Source of the DNA: a bacterium
GTDB taxonomy: Bacteria > UBP6 > UBA1177 > JAKLFG01
Length of the DNA stretch: 64,000 nucleotides
Reading direction: 5' to 3'
Assembly: GCA_022709425.1 (NCBI GenBank)
Contig: JAKLIW010000005.1
Location: forward strand, 65,422 to 129,421
Positions 26,001 through 34,908 of the stretch are shown here, piece after piece. The position numbers were made by a program, and so were the translations under genes. Below the pieces are notes generated by a model that saw nothing but the letters and a program-made list of their open reading frames with translations, did no database searches and was not told where the DNA came from. Positions within the stretch are counted from its first letter, which is position 1. Each line of letters opens with the position of its first letter.

Positions 26001-29000
26001 CTATGACTCACGGCGCGGACGGCGCGCAAAGATGAAGGCCATGGCGCTCAAAAGCAGGACGGCAAGGCTCAGGTCGATGTCAGCGCTGCCGGCTATCATC
26101 GAACAGTCGCACGGGTCGGGATCCTTGGTGACCACATCGCTGTCGGTCTCGGGCACGTCCGAGGCATAGAATTCCTTGGAGGCGACCGGAAGACCTTCTA
26201 CCTTCACCGTCGCGTTCTGGATCATTACGCCGCCTTTCTTGATCTCGATCTTCGCTTTCGCCGTGTCGCCGAGTTTGGTCAGATCGGCCTTGACGATCAG
26301 GAACATCTCTTCGCCCGCGTCGAAATCCAGCACGCTTTCAAGCGTGTCGCCTTCGAATATCGCCTCGCCGTCGTCCTCGAAGGAGGATATCTTGGCTATC
26401 GGTGTTTTTTCGTCGGCTATATTCGGGTCAAGTTGACCATTGCCGTCGGTATCGCGGTAGAGTGATACCGAACGGATACCGTTCTTGCCGAAACGGATGT
26501 AGTCGCCGCTGGAGGGGATGCTGACGATGATGCGGCGGATGCGGTTCGATTCGTCGAGCGCTTTGGTGCGGAGCTGCAGCACCGGGATGTCTTGGTTGAG
26601 TTCGCTCGGCGCGGGTACCGCGGGATCGTTGGCGCCCTTGGTGACGATAAAATAGTCGGAAGTGGGTTCGATCAGGAAGTCGGCGAAGGTGATCGGGTTC
26701 CCGTCCGGCTTTGGGGTGCCGGCGTCCTCGAAGGTGAAACTGTCCTTGTTCTCGATCATGAAGTGGAACCACGCGCCGCCTTTGATCTCGGTGGAAAGGT
26801 ATCCCACATCGGCGCGGATGATGAAGAAGTGTTTTTCATTGCCGGCAAAACGATTCTTGTCGTCCGCAAGATTGAAATAGACGCCGGTGCTGTCGAGTTC
26901 CGGGGTTAGCGCGACGACCTCTTCACCGGGATCGGCGGTGCCGGAACCGTCCTTATCGTGGATAAGTTCGATGTCTTTAAGGGTGATATTGTTGTCGTCC
27001 TTTTCCAGTTTGAGACGGAGAGAGACGAACCCGTAGAATTTCGTCTGCAAGCAGTTCTCGGCGTTTATCATGAACTGGCCGAGGACAAGGTCGTCGGTGG
27101 GGGCGGGGACGATGATCCGGGTCCCTTCACTATCGGGCGAGTTGATGGCGATGTCGAAAGAGACCTTCGCGTTGTTGCAGGTAATTTTCTCGTCTGGCTT
27201 GCAGGTGAATTCATTCTCGGTGTACTGCGTATCGGTTTCGTTATCGCAGACATATCCCTGTTTGCCGTCCTTATTGCAGTCGGCATCGACGTCGCACTCA
27301 TGATTAACGGCGATACCGCCGCAATCCACCTGTTTCGGTTCTTCGCAGGTCGCTACTTCGACGCAGGTTCCCTTGCGCAGTTTGAGCTCGAAGTTCCTGT
27401 TGCTCTTGTACCATGCCGATTCCGCACTGCCCGCCTCCTTGATGATGGCGAGATTGGGAATGACGGCGGTCTTGGAGATACCGGGCTTCGGTTTCACCTT
27501 GAAGCGGAGCATGCGGGTGTCGGTGCAGGTCCACGTCGCCTGATTGCAGGTGTCCATCGTGTCGGCGACCTTGTAGCCTTCACCGGAAAGGGGGAACGCG
27601 GCGTTGCCGGTACCCTGCTTGTCTTCGATCTTTGTCCAGTCGGTGCCGTCGCCTCTGCCATTGTCTTTGAAGGTAGTGGCGATCTCGGTCGTCCCGGGGA
27701 TATAATCGACCAACGGGGAGAGCTCATCGACCACGGTGACATTGTTCGCTATGTTGGCGCCCCAGTTCTGGACCTTGACGAGATAATACATCGGGCGATC
27801 TTGGCACCACGCGTTCGGGTCGTCTTCCGAATTGCGGCAGGAGCAGTAGTGTTTTTCGCGATCCTCGGGCCAGTCGATCGCTTCGGGCGGGATATCGAAG
27901 GCGGGCGCTTTGGTGTCGACAGAAAGGATCAGATAGTTCATGAGGATGGCATCCTGATTGACCGAGAGGGTGACATCCAGTCCGGTGCCGCCGAGCTTGA
28001 GGTGCTCCTGCAGATTGACATCGTCTTCGGAGTCGAGCAGGAAGGTGTCGGCGTCGATGCCGTAGTATTGTCCCTCGATACCGCCGCTGACACAGAATAT
28101 CTGCTCATCATCGGGATCCCACCCGTAGATGGATGAGTTCGAATTGTATATCTCATAGCTCATATCCACCAGCGGATTGCAGGTGTTGGTGAGGTTGTAG
28201 GTGCTGGTCGCGTCGGCGCCCTTGATGTAGATGAGTTCCGGCGGCAACTGCGGTTTCACGAGGGCCGGATCGCCCTCGGCGATCATCGTGGTAAGCCGCA
28301 GAACGGGATTTTTCGGCAGATCGAAGCCCGACACGTTGGCTACCGAGGTCTCTCCCTGCGCGTAGGCGAACCCGGGATAGAGATATATCTTCTTCGAACG
28401 GGTCTTTCCCGATTTGTAGACGAAAAAGATCGACCAGTTCGACACCATCGTCGTGCGGCATTTATAGTTGTCGTGGTTGGTACAGTCAAGGCCGCTAACG
28501 GTATAGGTGCCGTAAAGCGCCTCGCCGTCCTTGAGGACCGTTTCGGTGGAGGCGAGATTGTCGTCGTATATTTTTTTGAAGAAGTCGCTGATGTCCTTGC
28601 GGTAGGTGAAATAGGCGACATCCCCGGTGCCCGATTGTCCGGCGTTGCTCTCGCTACAACCGGTGGTGACATCGGTGTTGAACTTGACGCTTTGGAATTC
28701 AAACGGGTTGGATGTGTCGAGAAGATTTTTTGCCGTGTCGCCTGCGATGACATCGGTTTCGTAGGTGTATTTCTCGTCGGCGCGCACAAATTTCAAATGG
28801 ACCGCGTTGTCGGTGGGGGCCTCAAAACTGGCCGGGTCGACCGCGCCCATCCAAACGAGATATGCTTTCGATACGATCGCGTCGTCGGGTGAATGTATCC
28901 CGTTGAGCGTGAACGAGCTCTCAAGAATGCAGGTGTCGGCCTGACGATTGGTAGTTTCGCCGGACAGCGTCACCTGATCGTCGATGAGCGAGTTGAACAT

Positions 29001-29138
29001 AACGAAGAAATCGTTGCCGCCGTCTTCCCACCTTTCGTAGGGTTCACCGCCGATGGGTGTCCCTTCGGCGCCCCAAGCGGTCATGAGGGGAAGGGCGAAA
29101 ATAAAGACAGCGATAAACATTCTAAAACCGGTCGTCAT
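26001..29138 (-). CDS. Large secreted surface protein, tandem paralogue 1 (MYXO-CTERM-like tail)
   Basis: The longest copy (1045 residues) and the first in the direction of transcription. The ATG at 29138 follows CGGAGG. A signal peptide (to about Gly23) precedes the N-terminal domain with WEDGGNDFF, QADTC and DISDFF. The DUF11-like segment lies near 464 (VTVVDELSPLVDYIPGTTE). A Cys-rich stretch near 640 (DVDADCNKDGKQGYVCDNETD) and two loops (DKDGSGTADPGE near 726, DTDGNGQLDPN near 894) follow. The tail is CDCSM near 1008, a hydrophobic helix and RRPRRES. It is the most divergent of the four at the N-terminus. Confidence 0.85.
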   Translation of the reverse strand: MTTGFRMFIAVFIFALPLMTAWGAEGTPIGGEPYERWEDGGNDFFVMFNSLIDDQVTLSGETTNRQADTCILESSFTLNGIHSPDDAIVSKAYLVWMGAVDPASFEAPTDNAVHLKFVRADEKYTYETDVIAGDTAKNLLDTSNPFEFQSVKFNTDVTTGCSESNAGQSGTGDVAYFTYRKDISDFFKKIYDDNLASTETVLKDGEALYGTYTVSGLDCTNHDNYKCRTTMVSNWSIFFVYKSGKTRSKKIYLYPGFAYAQGETSVANVSGFDLPKNPVLRLTTMIAEGDPALVKPQLPPELIYIKGADATSTYNLTNTCNPLVDMSYEIYNSNSSIYGWDPDDEQIFCVSGGIEGQYYGIDADTFLLDSEDDVNLQEHLKLGGTGLDVTLSVNQDAILMNYLILSVDTKAPAFDIPPEAIDWPEDREKHYCSCRNSEDDPNAWCQDRPMYYLVKVQNWGANIANNVTVVDELSPLVDYIPGTTEIATTFKDNGRGDGTDWTKIEDKQGTGNAAFPLSGEGYKVADTMDTCNQATWTCTDTRMLRFKVKPKPGISKTAVIPNLAIIKEAGSAESAWYKSNRNFELKLRKGTCVEVATCEEPKQVDCGGIAVNHECDVDADCNKDGKQGYVCDNETDTQYTENEFTCKPDEKITCNNAKVSFDIAINSPDSEGTRIIVPAPTDDLVLGQFMINAENCLQTKFYGFVSLRLKLEKDDNNITLKDIELIHDKDGSGTADPGEEVVALTPELDSTGVYFNLADDKNRFAGNEKHFFIIRADVGYLSTEIKGGAWFHFMIENKDSFTFEDAGTPKPDGNPITFADFLIEPTSDYFIVTKGANDPAVPAPSELNQDIPVLQLRTKALDESNRIRRIIVSIPSSGDYIRFGKNGIRSVSLYRDTDGNGQLDPNIADEKTPIAKISSFEDDGEAIFEGDTLESVLDFDAGEEMFLIVKADLTKLGDTAKAKIEIKKGGVMIQNATVKVEGLPVASKEFYASDVPETDSDVVTKDPDPCDCSMIAGSADIDLSLAVLLLSAMAFIFARRPRRES

Positions 29139-29225
29139 GAAAACCTCCGTCCATATCGGTTCTTTGGTGTTTTTTCTATCGTAACGTTGGCCATGTCCTC
29201 AAACCGTCTCGTCCACCGGAGGCAC

Positions 29226-29254
29226 ATTAAATCACCGAAATGACGAAAAATCAA
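29226..29254 (-). promoter_or_regulatory. Promoter of tandem surface paralogue 1
   Basis: Minus strand TTGATT, 17 bases, TTTAAT in the 159-base gap between the e(P4) gene and paralogue 1. The leader to the ATG is about 88 bases, longer than for the other three copies. Confidence 0.65.
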
Positions 29255-29297
29255 GAGAAAACAGCGGGGGCGAAGATAAAAAAGAGAACGGCGGCGT

Positions 29298-30326
29298 CTA
29301 GTTGGCCGTTGGGGCAATAGGCGGCGTTTCGGGAGGGGCGGATTCTTTTTGTTGAGGTACTGCGGGAGCCTCTTCGCTCTGAGCGGCGGGGGCGACATCC
29401 GTTCTCGTCGGGATCGTGAGGGTATCGACAATCACCTGTACCGGGTATCCGGAGGGGGCAGCGTTCATGAGTTCCCGCATCTGTTCATCGCTTATTTCGG
29501 TCGAGGCGCGGATGGCGGCGTATTTGCGGTTCAGGATGTCCTCATCGGTACGGGCATCGCCCGTGATATCGTCGATCCAGTTACCGTACCCCGGGTTGGG
29601 AATGGCAAACCAGCGGGAGCTCCACTGCGCGGCGGCCGCAGTGACCACCTGTTTTCGCGCCGCTTCGTCGAGTCCTTCGATCGAGGTGAAATCATTGAGG
29701 TTGTCTCCGACGAGCATCAGGATGCGGTGGGTCTGCGCGATGAAGGCCCGCCGGGTCCGCTTGTCAGCCTTCCACTCGGGGCGTTCCCGGAGCATAAGCA
29801 GGGTGTCGGTCTGGGGATCAAGCGAGATGCCCCGCCGTTGCAGGTTGAGGCGGGTGAAGGCTTCAAAACGGGCGTCGCGGTTGGTGACCAGATAGACCGC
29901 CACCCCCGCCTTCTGAGCGGCGGCGATGAATTCGCCCGCGCCGGCGATGAGTTCCGCCTCGGCGCGGACCACCCAGCGGTTCCACTGCTTAAGGTCGAAA
30001 TCCTCGTCCTTGCGGACCACCTGTCCGTAATAGGGTGCATTGTCGAGCACCGTTTCGTCGATATCGAGTATCACGGCGGGCGGGAGCGCCGCGATATCGC
30101 CCGTCTGTGCCGTCTCCGCGGTCCAGGCAGGATCCTTAAGAGCCGCTTCCAGCCTATCGGTAGCGGTGCGGTAGGTTTGCAGGCAGGTTGCCTGATATTC
30201 GGCGCTTCGCTGAAGGTAGAGCGTCGAATGGAGTCGTTCGTGGGTGTGGCGACGGACCGGCGCGCTTTCGCAGGCAACGCTGAAAAAGAGCGCGGCGAGA
30301 CAAAGAAGGAAAAGGCTACGGGTCAT
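29298..30326 (-). CDS. Lipoprotein e(P4)-type acid phosphatase / 5'-nucleotidase (HAD class B-like)
   Basis: A 342-residue outer-membrane-type lipoprotein (lipobox FSVAC, Cys19). The HAD motif I is DIDETVLDN with nucleophile Asp88 and acid/base Asp90. Motif II is 'VTNRD', and the distal Asp motif is 'GDNLNDF'. This set defines the e(P4)/NadN-linked acid phosphatase family, which dephosphorylates nucleotides such as NMN at the cell surface. After about residue 300 an Ala/Pro/Glu-rich tail extends past the usual family length. It is the last gene of the run that begins at miaB. Confidence 0.9.
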   Translation of the reverse strand: MTRSLFLLCLAALFFSVACESAPVRRHTHERLHSTLYLQRSAEYQATCLQTYRTATDRLEAALKDPAWTAETAQTGDIAALPPAVILDIDETVLDNAPYYGQVVRKDEDFDLKQWNRWVVRAEAELIAGAGEFIAAAQKAGVAVYLVTNRDARFEAFTRLNLQRRGISLDPQTDTLLMLRERPEWKADKRTRRAFIAQTHRILMLVGDNLNDFTSIEGLDEAARKQVVTAAAAQWSSRWFAIPNPGYGNWIDDITGDARTDEDILNRKYAAIRASTEISDEQMRELMNAAPSGYPVQVIVDTLTIPTRTDVAPAAQSEEAPAVPQQKESAPPETPPIAPTAN

Positions 30327-30336
30327 GGTTCTCTCC

Positions 30337-31608
30337 TTATGCTGACATCTCGTTGGTGATCGATACGGGCTCTTTGATCAGCCGGAGCAGGAGCGCGCCG
30401 GCGATGAACAGGAGCGCGAGCGGTATGGTCCCCCAGCGCGAATGTCCCGCAAGGCTCCCGACCAGTCCCATGAGGAACGGGCCTAGGATGGCGGCGAGCC
30501 GCCCCATGATGTTGTAGAGTCCGAAGAACTCGGCGGAGCGATCGGGCGGGATGAGCCGCGCGAAGAGCGAACGGCTGAGCGCCTGTATGCCGCCCATCGA
30601 GGTTGCGACGAGGAAGGAAAGGAGCCAGAACAGTCCGGCGCGCAGCTCGGCATCGGTCACATCGGGAAGGAAAAAGGCGATGAGGGTGATGAGCAGATAG
30701 ACCGCTATCGCGAGGAAGATGAGCGGCCGGGCCGCATGGCGCGCGGCGTAACGGCCGTAGAGGAGGGCGCAGGGAAAGGCGACGATCTGGATCATCAGTA
30801 TCGCCCCGGCGAGCGTCGCGGCGCCGAGTCCCGCGTCGATTCCGTAGGCGGCCGCCATCGCGATGACGGTATCCACGCCGTCGATGTAGAAAAAATAGGC
30901 GAGCAGGAACAGGAACGCGTTCCGGTGAAGCGCCGCTTCGCGCATCGTCCGGACGAGTTGCCGCAGGCTGTCGCGCAGGGGATGCGGGCCGGCGGGCCGG
31001 GCGTGCCGCTGTTCGACATGACGGAGCATCGGGAGGGTGAAAAGCGCCCACCAGAGCGCGGAAAGTACGAACGATGCCTGCGCGATGGGGGCGGGGATGC
31101 CGTCGGCGGCCGAAAGGAATACCCACGCCAGTATCGCGACGAAGGGAAGCGTCGATCCGATGTAGCCGTAGGCATAGCCGCGCGACGAGACATCGTGCAT
31201 CCGATCGTGCGGCGACACATCGCAGAGGAACGAGTCGTAGAACAGCGACGAGCCGCCCCAGCCGATGCGCGATATGACGAAGAGCAACAGGCAGACCAGC
31301 CAGCCGCCCGGGCCGGGCAGGGCAAGGAGCGCGGTGGTGGCGACGCCGACGGCGAAGAACAGGGCGAAGAGTCGTTTCTTCATTCCGGCACAATCGGCAA
31401 GCGTTCCGATGAGCGGCGAGATGAGGGCGAGTATGAGCGCCGCCAGTCCGTTGGCGTAGCCCCAGTAGGCGGTCGAATCGGCCGGCGCGAGGTCGGGGGC
31501 GACGGTCGCTTTGAAATAGATGGGGAGTATCGCGGTGACCACGATCAGCGAGTAGGCCGAGTTGCCGACATCATAGAGGATCCAGCTTTTCTCGGCGCGG
31601 GTGAGCAT
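30337..31608 (-). CDS. MFS transporter, UMF1/Atg22-like
   Basis: A membrane protein of about 423 residues with 11-12 predicted helices. It opens with 'KSWILYDVGNSAYSLIVVTAILPIYF', the hallmark of the UMF1 (unknown major facilitator 1, Atg22-like) group. A much longer frame runs upstream through the neighbouring gene, but the ATG at 31608, two bases after that gene's stop, is the plausible start. The substrate is unknown; family members have been linked to amino-acid or metabolite efflux, not tested here. Confidence 0.88.
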   Translation of the reverse strand: MLTRAEKSWILYDVGNSAYSLIVVTAILPIYFKATVAPDLAPADSTAYWGYANGLAALILALISPLIGTLADCAGMKKRLFALFFAVGVATTALLALPGPGGWLVCLLLFVISRIGWGGSSLFYDSFLCDVSPHDRMHDVSSRGYAYGYIGSTLPFVAILAWVFLSAADGIPAPIAQASFVLSALWWALFTLPMLRHVEQRHARPAGPHPLRDSLRQLVRTMREAALHRNAFLFLLAYFFYIDGVDTVIAMAAAYGIDAGLGAATLAGAILMIQIVAFPCALLYGRYAARHAARPLIFLAIAVYLLITLIAFFLPDVTDAELRAGLFWLLSFLVATSMGGIQALSRSLFARLIPPDRSAEFFGLYNIMGRLAAILGPFLMGLVGSLAGHSRWGTIPLALLFIAGALLLRLIKEPVSITNEMSA

Positions 31609-31610
31609 TC

Positions 31611-32663
31611 TTAACGGCCGTAGTAGGCGCGGTACCACGCGATGAAGCGCCCGATGCCGGTCGCGATATCGGTCGCCGGTTTGTAGCCCAGATCGCGGGT
31701 CAGATCGGCGACATCGGCGCAGGTGGCGGGGACATCGCCCGGCTGGAGCGGCAGGAGATTGCGGGTCGCCTTTTTCCCGATGGCCGACTCTATCGCGTCG
31801 ATGAAGTCGGTGAGCTTCACCGGGCTGTTGTTGCCGATGTTGTAGATGTGGTAGGGAGCGCGCGAAGTGGCCGGATCGGGGTTCTTGGCATCCCATGACG
31901 GATCGCCCGCCGGTGGGTGATCGATGACGCGCACCACACCTTCGACGATATCGTCGACATAGGTGAAGTCGCGCTGCATGTTGCCGTAGTTGAAGACATC
32001 GATCGGGCGGCCCGCCAGTATCGCGTCGGTGTAGAGGAACAGCGCCATGTCGGGGCGTCCCCACGGGCCGTAGACGGTGAAGAAGCGCAGGCCGGTGGTC
32101 GGGAGTTTATAGAGGTGGCTGTAGGTGTGGGCCATCAGTTCGTTCGCTTTTTTCGATGCGGCGTAGAGGCTCACCGGATGATCGACCGAGTGGGATGTCG
32201 AGAAGGGAAGGTTCTCATTCATGCCGTAGACGCTCGAGCTCGACGCATAGGCCAGATGGCGCACCGGATGGTGGCGGCAGTTCTCGAGGATGTTCATGAA
32301 GCCGACGATGTTGGCGTCGATGTAGGCGTGCGGGTTCTCCAGCGAATAGCGGACACCCGCCTGCGCCGCGAGATGGCAGACGGCGTCGAACTTCTCGCGC
32401 TTGAACAGATCGGTCAACGCGTCGCGTTCCTCCACCTTCAACTGGATGAAGCGGTAGTTCGGGAACTTCGCGCTCTGCACCGGTTGTCCGTGTTTCACCG
32501 CCTCGCGCGCGATGCCGCATTCGGCGAGACGACCATATTTCAGGTTGACATCGTAGTAGTCGTTGACGCTGTCGAGTCCCACCACCTCATCGGCGCGCGC
32601 GATCAGCCGCAGGGCGGTGTGGAAGCCGATGAACCCGGCGGTGCCGGTGACGAGTATCTTCAT
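31611..32663 (-). CDS. UDP-glucuronate 4-epimerase family protein
   Basis: A 350-residue extended SDR with NAD-binding GTAGFIG near residue 7 and the catalytic Tyr/Lys in '[11 protein letters not shown]'. The sequence '[18 protein letters not shown]' is typical of the group that converts UDP-glucuronate to UDP-galacturonate for capsule or LPS synthesis. The insertion near residues 55-75 ('[15 protein letters not shown]') also fits. Ribosome site CGGAGGG. No glycosyltransferases are adjacent, so the destination of the sugar is unknown. Confidence 0.9.
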   Translation of the reverse strand: MKILVTGTAGFIGFHTALRLIARADEVVGLDSVNDYYDVNLKYGRLAECGIAREAVKHGQPVQSAKFPNYRFIQLKVEERDALTDLFKREKFDAVCHLAAQAGVRYSLENPHAYIDANIVGFMNILENCRHHPVRHLAYASSSSVYGMNENLPFSTSHSVDHPVSLYAASKKANELMAHTYSHLYKLPTTGLRFFTVYGPWGRPDMALFLYTDAILAGRPIDVFNYGNMQRDFTYVDDIVEGVVRVIDHPPAGDPSWDAKNPDPATSRAPYHIYNIGNNSPVKLTDFIDAIESAIGKKATRNLLPLQPGDVPATCADVADLTRDLGYKPATDIATGIGRFIAWYRAYYGR

Positions 32664-32675
32664 GCCATCCCTCCG

Positions 32676-34646
32676 TTACGAAGGTTTCGGGGCGTACAGC
32701 GTGACGCGGTTGCGGCCGGTCTCTTTCGATTCGTAGAGGGCGTCGTCGGCCGATTTGACCAGATCCCCGGCGTTCTGGGCCAGATCGGGGAACGAAGATA
32801 CGCCGAAGCTGGAGGTGATGTTCAGTTGGTTGCCGTCGGCCGGTATGACGGAGCATTGCACGATCTCTCGGATCTTCTCGGCAACTTTCAGCGCGCCGTC
32901 GTGGGTGGTGTTGTGCAGAAGGATGAAGAATTCCTCGCCGCCGTAGCGCGCCGCGACATCGACCTTGCGGATGGAGTTCTTCACCACGCGGGAAAGGAAC
33001 CGTATCACATCGTCGCCTGCTTTGTGGCCGTAGCGGTCGTTGACCTTCTTGAAATGGTCGATGTCGAGCATGATGACCGCCAGCGGCATCCCGGAACGCG
33101 ACGCTTCGCTGGTCATGTTCGTGATCCGTTCCTGCAGGTAGCGGCGGTTGTAGAGGCCGGTGAGTCCGTCGATGTTCGACAGATTCTGCACCGTTTCGTA
33201 CATCTCGATGTTGTTGAGCGCCGACGAAAGGATGCGCGAAAGAAGCGAAAGGTCGCTTTTGGTCTGCGGTTCGACCGCGCGGTCGGAGTCGAGGAAGACC
33301 GATATGGTCCCTTGGGGTGCATCCTTATGTTGAAGGAGGAACGTGAGCATCTGCGAGTGACGGTTGAGGTCGGCGAACTGCGGTTCGGAGAAGAGCTGGT
33401 TCTTGTCGCGCCGCTTGTCGATGTCGCGTATCTCGCTCATCTTGCCGACCTTGCCCTCGATCATCATCGCCTGTATCGATCCGGCGTCGTGTATCTCGTC
33501 GGCCGTTATCGGGGCGATCTTCTCCAGCGAGAGCGGTTCGCCGTTCTCCTCGTGCATTCGATAGACGCTCCCCTTGTGTTCGCCGTCACGGTATTCGGTG
33601 ATGAGCACCGTCGCGGCGTCGGGCACGAAATTGAGCACCGACCACGCCGAAGAGTTGAAGAGCCGTTCGCGGCTGAAGGAATCGAGCATCTCGCGGGCGC
33701 CGCGGAACAGTTTCTCCTGCCGTTTACGTTCGGTCAGTATCCGTTCGAAGGTGGCCGCCATGCGGAGTAATTCGATCACATCATCACGAAGCGGCAGAAG
33801 GGTGTCGACCAGCACCTGTTTATCGCCTTCGTAAAAGGCGTCGATCACTACGACATACTCGGGCGTTGAGAGTGCAGGGTCGCTTTCGAACAGACCCACC
33901 GGAAAATAGACCCGTTTATTGTATTCGGGAAGGAGCGGCAGATGCTCTTTTTCTTCGAGAAGCGAATTGCACGGTATGGTGCAACGGTTCTTGATGGCGA
34001 GAAGGAGGAGCCCGGTAAGTCGGAAAAGGTTGTTCGTGCCGACGATGAAGCCCTCTTCTTCGCGCAACTCGACCACCCTGACGGCGATCGGGACCTTGTT
34101 CCAGACGCGCATTCGTTCAATGTATTTGAGAAGAGCTAGGTGCGGATCTTCGACGGCGTGGCGGGCTCCCTCCCGGTCCCGCTTGACCACAGTCCGTTCA
34201 TTCTCTCCGAATATACGGCGCAGCAGGTCCTCGCGGCTGAAGAAATACACCAGAGCGGTAGCAATGATGAAAAGCACATAGAGGGTGAATTGGCGTGCAT
34301 CATCGAATCTGCCGGGAATGATCAGCGAAAGCAGTGCAAGCACCGCGTACCACGGATAATGTGCGGGGCGGCGCGCTAAGACGATGGGGAGCGCTATGAA
34401 GAGGATCGAGATAAGCGGAGAGCTATTCCCCCAGATGATGAAATCGACGATATAGATCATTACGGGGAGAAAAGAGGGGATCGCGAGCGCTATTTTCTCG
34501 ACAAGGAAGAAATAGCACTGAAGGGCGGCGAATAGGCCCCAGATGATGATCTGCGCCGAAAGCGACTGGCGAAAATAATATGACAGCCAGACGAAGCCCA
34601 GCGGCATCGTATAGAGGAAGGGAAGGGACCTAATCAGCCGTATCAT
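32676..34646 (-). CDS. Membrane-bound diguanylate cyclase (GGDEF)
   Basis: A 656-residue protein with five or six N-terminal membrane helices (about 1-140), a long middle region of about 330 residues with weak GAF-like character, and a C-terminal GGDEF domain from about 490. The active-site loop is GGEEF near 568, a catalytically competent variant. An RxxD motif (RKVD) lies five residues upstream, which is the product-inhibition I-site. It should make cyclic di-GMP and be feedback-inhibited. Its 5' end overlaps the ftsB-like gene by 17 bases. Confidence 0.92.
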   Translation of the reverse strand: MIRLIRSLPFLYTMPLGFVWLSYYFRQSLSAQIIIWGLFAALQCYFFLVEKIALAIPSFLPVMIYIVDFIIWGNSSPLISILFIALPIVLARRPAHYPWYAVLALLSLIIPGRFDDARQFTLYVLFIIATALVYFFSREDLLRRIFGENERTVVKRDREGARHAVEDPHLALLKYIERMRVWNKVPIAVRVVELREEEGFIVGTNNLFRLTGLLLLAIKNRCTIPCNSLLEEKEHLPLLPEYNKRVYFPVGLFESDPALSTPEYVVVIDAFYEGDKQVLVDTLLPLRDDVIELLRMAATFERILTERKRQEKLFRGAREMLDSFSRERLFNSSAWSVLNFVPDAATVLITEYRDGEHKGSVYRMHEENGEPLSLEKIAPITADEIHDAGSIQAMMIEGKVGKMSEIRDIDKRRDKNQLFSEPQFADLNRHSQMLTFLLQHKDAPQGTISVFLDSDRAVEPQTKSDLSLLSRILSSALNNIEMYETVQNLSNIDGLTGLYNRRYLQERITNMTSEASRSGMPLAVIMLDIDHFKKVNDRYGHKAGDDVIRFLSRVVKNSIRKVDVAARYGGEEFFILLHNTTHDGALKVAEKIREIVQCSVIPADGNQLNITSSFGVSSFPDLAQNAGDLVKSADDALYESKETGRNRVTLYAPKPS

Positions 34647-34908
34647 GGAGTATGTACTGATCGGGCCGGAGCATGCGGTATTTCGTAAGCGCTATGGTCT
34701 CGACCGCGCGCCGGCCATTTTTCAGACGTTCGATCCGCTCCTCCAGTTCTTGCATGCGCCGCTCCGAGGCGATATGCTCGGCGGCTAAGCGGTCGAGGAC
34801 ATCCCGATTTCGTGATATTTCGCTCCGTATGCGGTAAATATCAGCGGCAACCAATCCGGTGATCACGGTGAACAAGGCTATAAGGATCGTGAGATACCAA
34901 CGATTCAA
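34630..34908 (-). CDS. ftsB: FtsB/DivIC-like septum formation initiator (TTG start)
   Basis: A 92-residue bitopic protein with a short cytoplasmic start, a membrane helix (about 5-22), a coiled coil (about 25-65) and the terminal 'IALTKYRMLRPDQYI' segment typical of the FtsB/DivIC family in the divisome FtsQBL complex. Translation appears to start at TTG, which overlaps the exbD TGA as TTGA behind CCGGAGC. No better-placed ATG exists in the frame. Confidence 0.8.
   Translation of the reverse strand: MNRWYLTILIALFTVITGLVAADIYRIRSEISRNRDVLDRLAAEHIASERRMQELEERIERLKNGRRAVETIALTKYRMLRPDQYILHDTAD

Noticed and set aside
31917..33770. 617-codon frame opposite the epimerase and GGDEF genes
   Set aside because: It spans the boundary of two supported genes and has no recognisable features.
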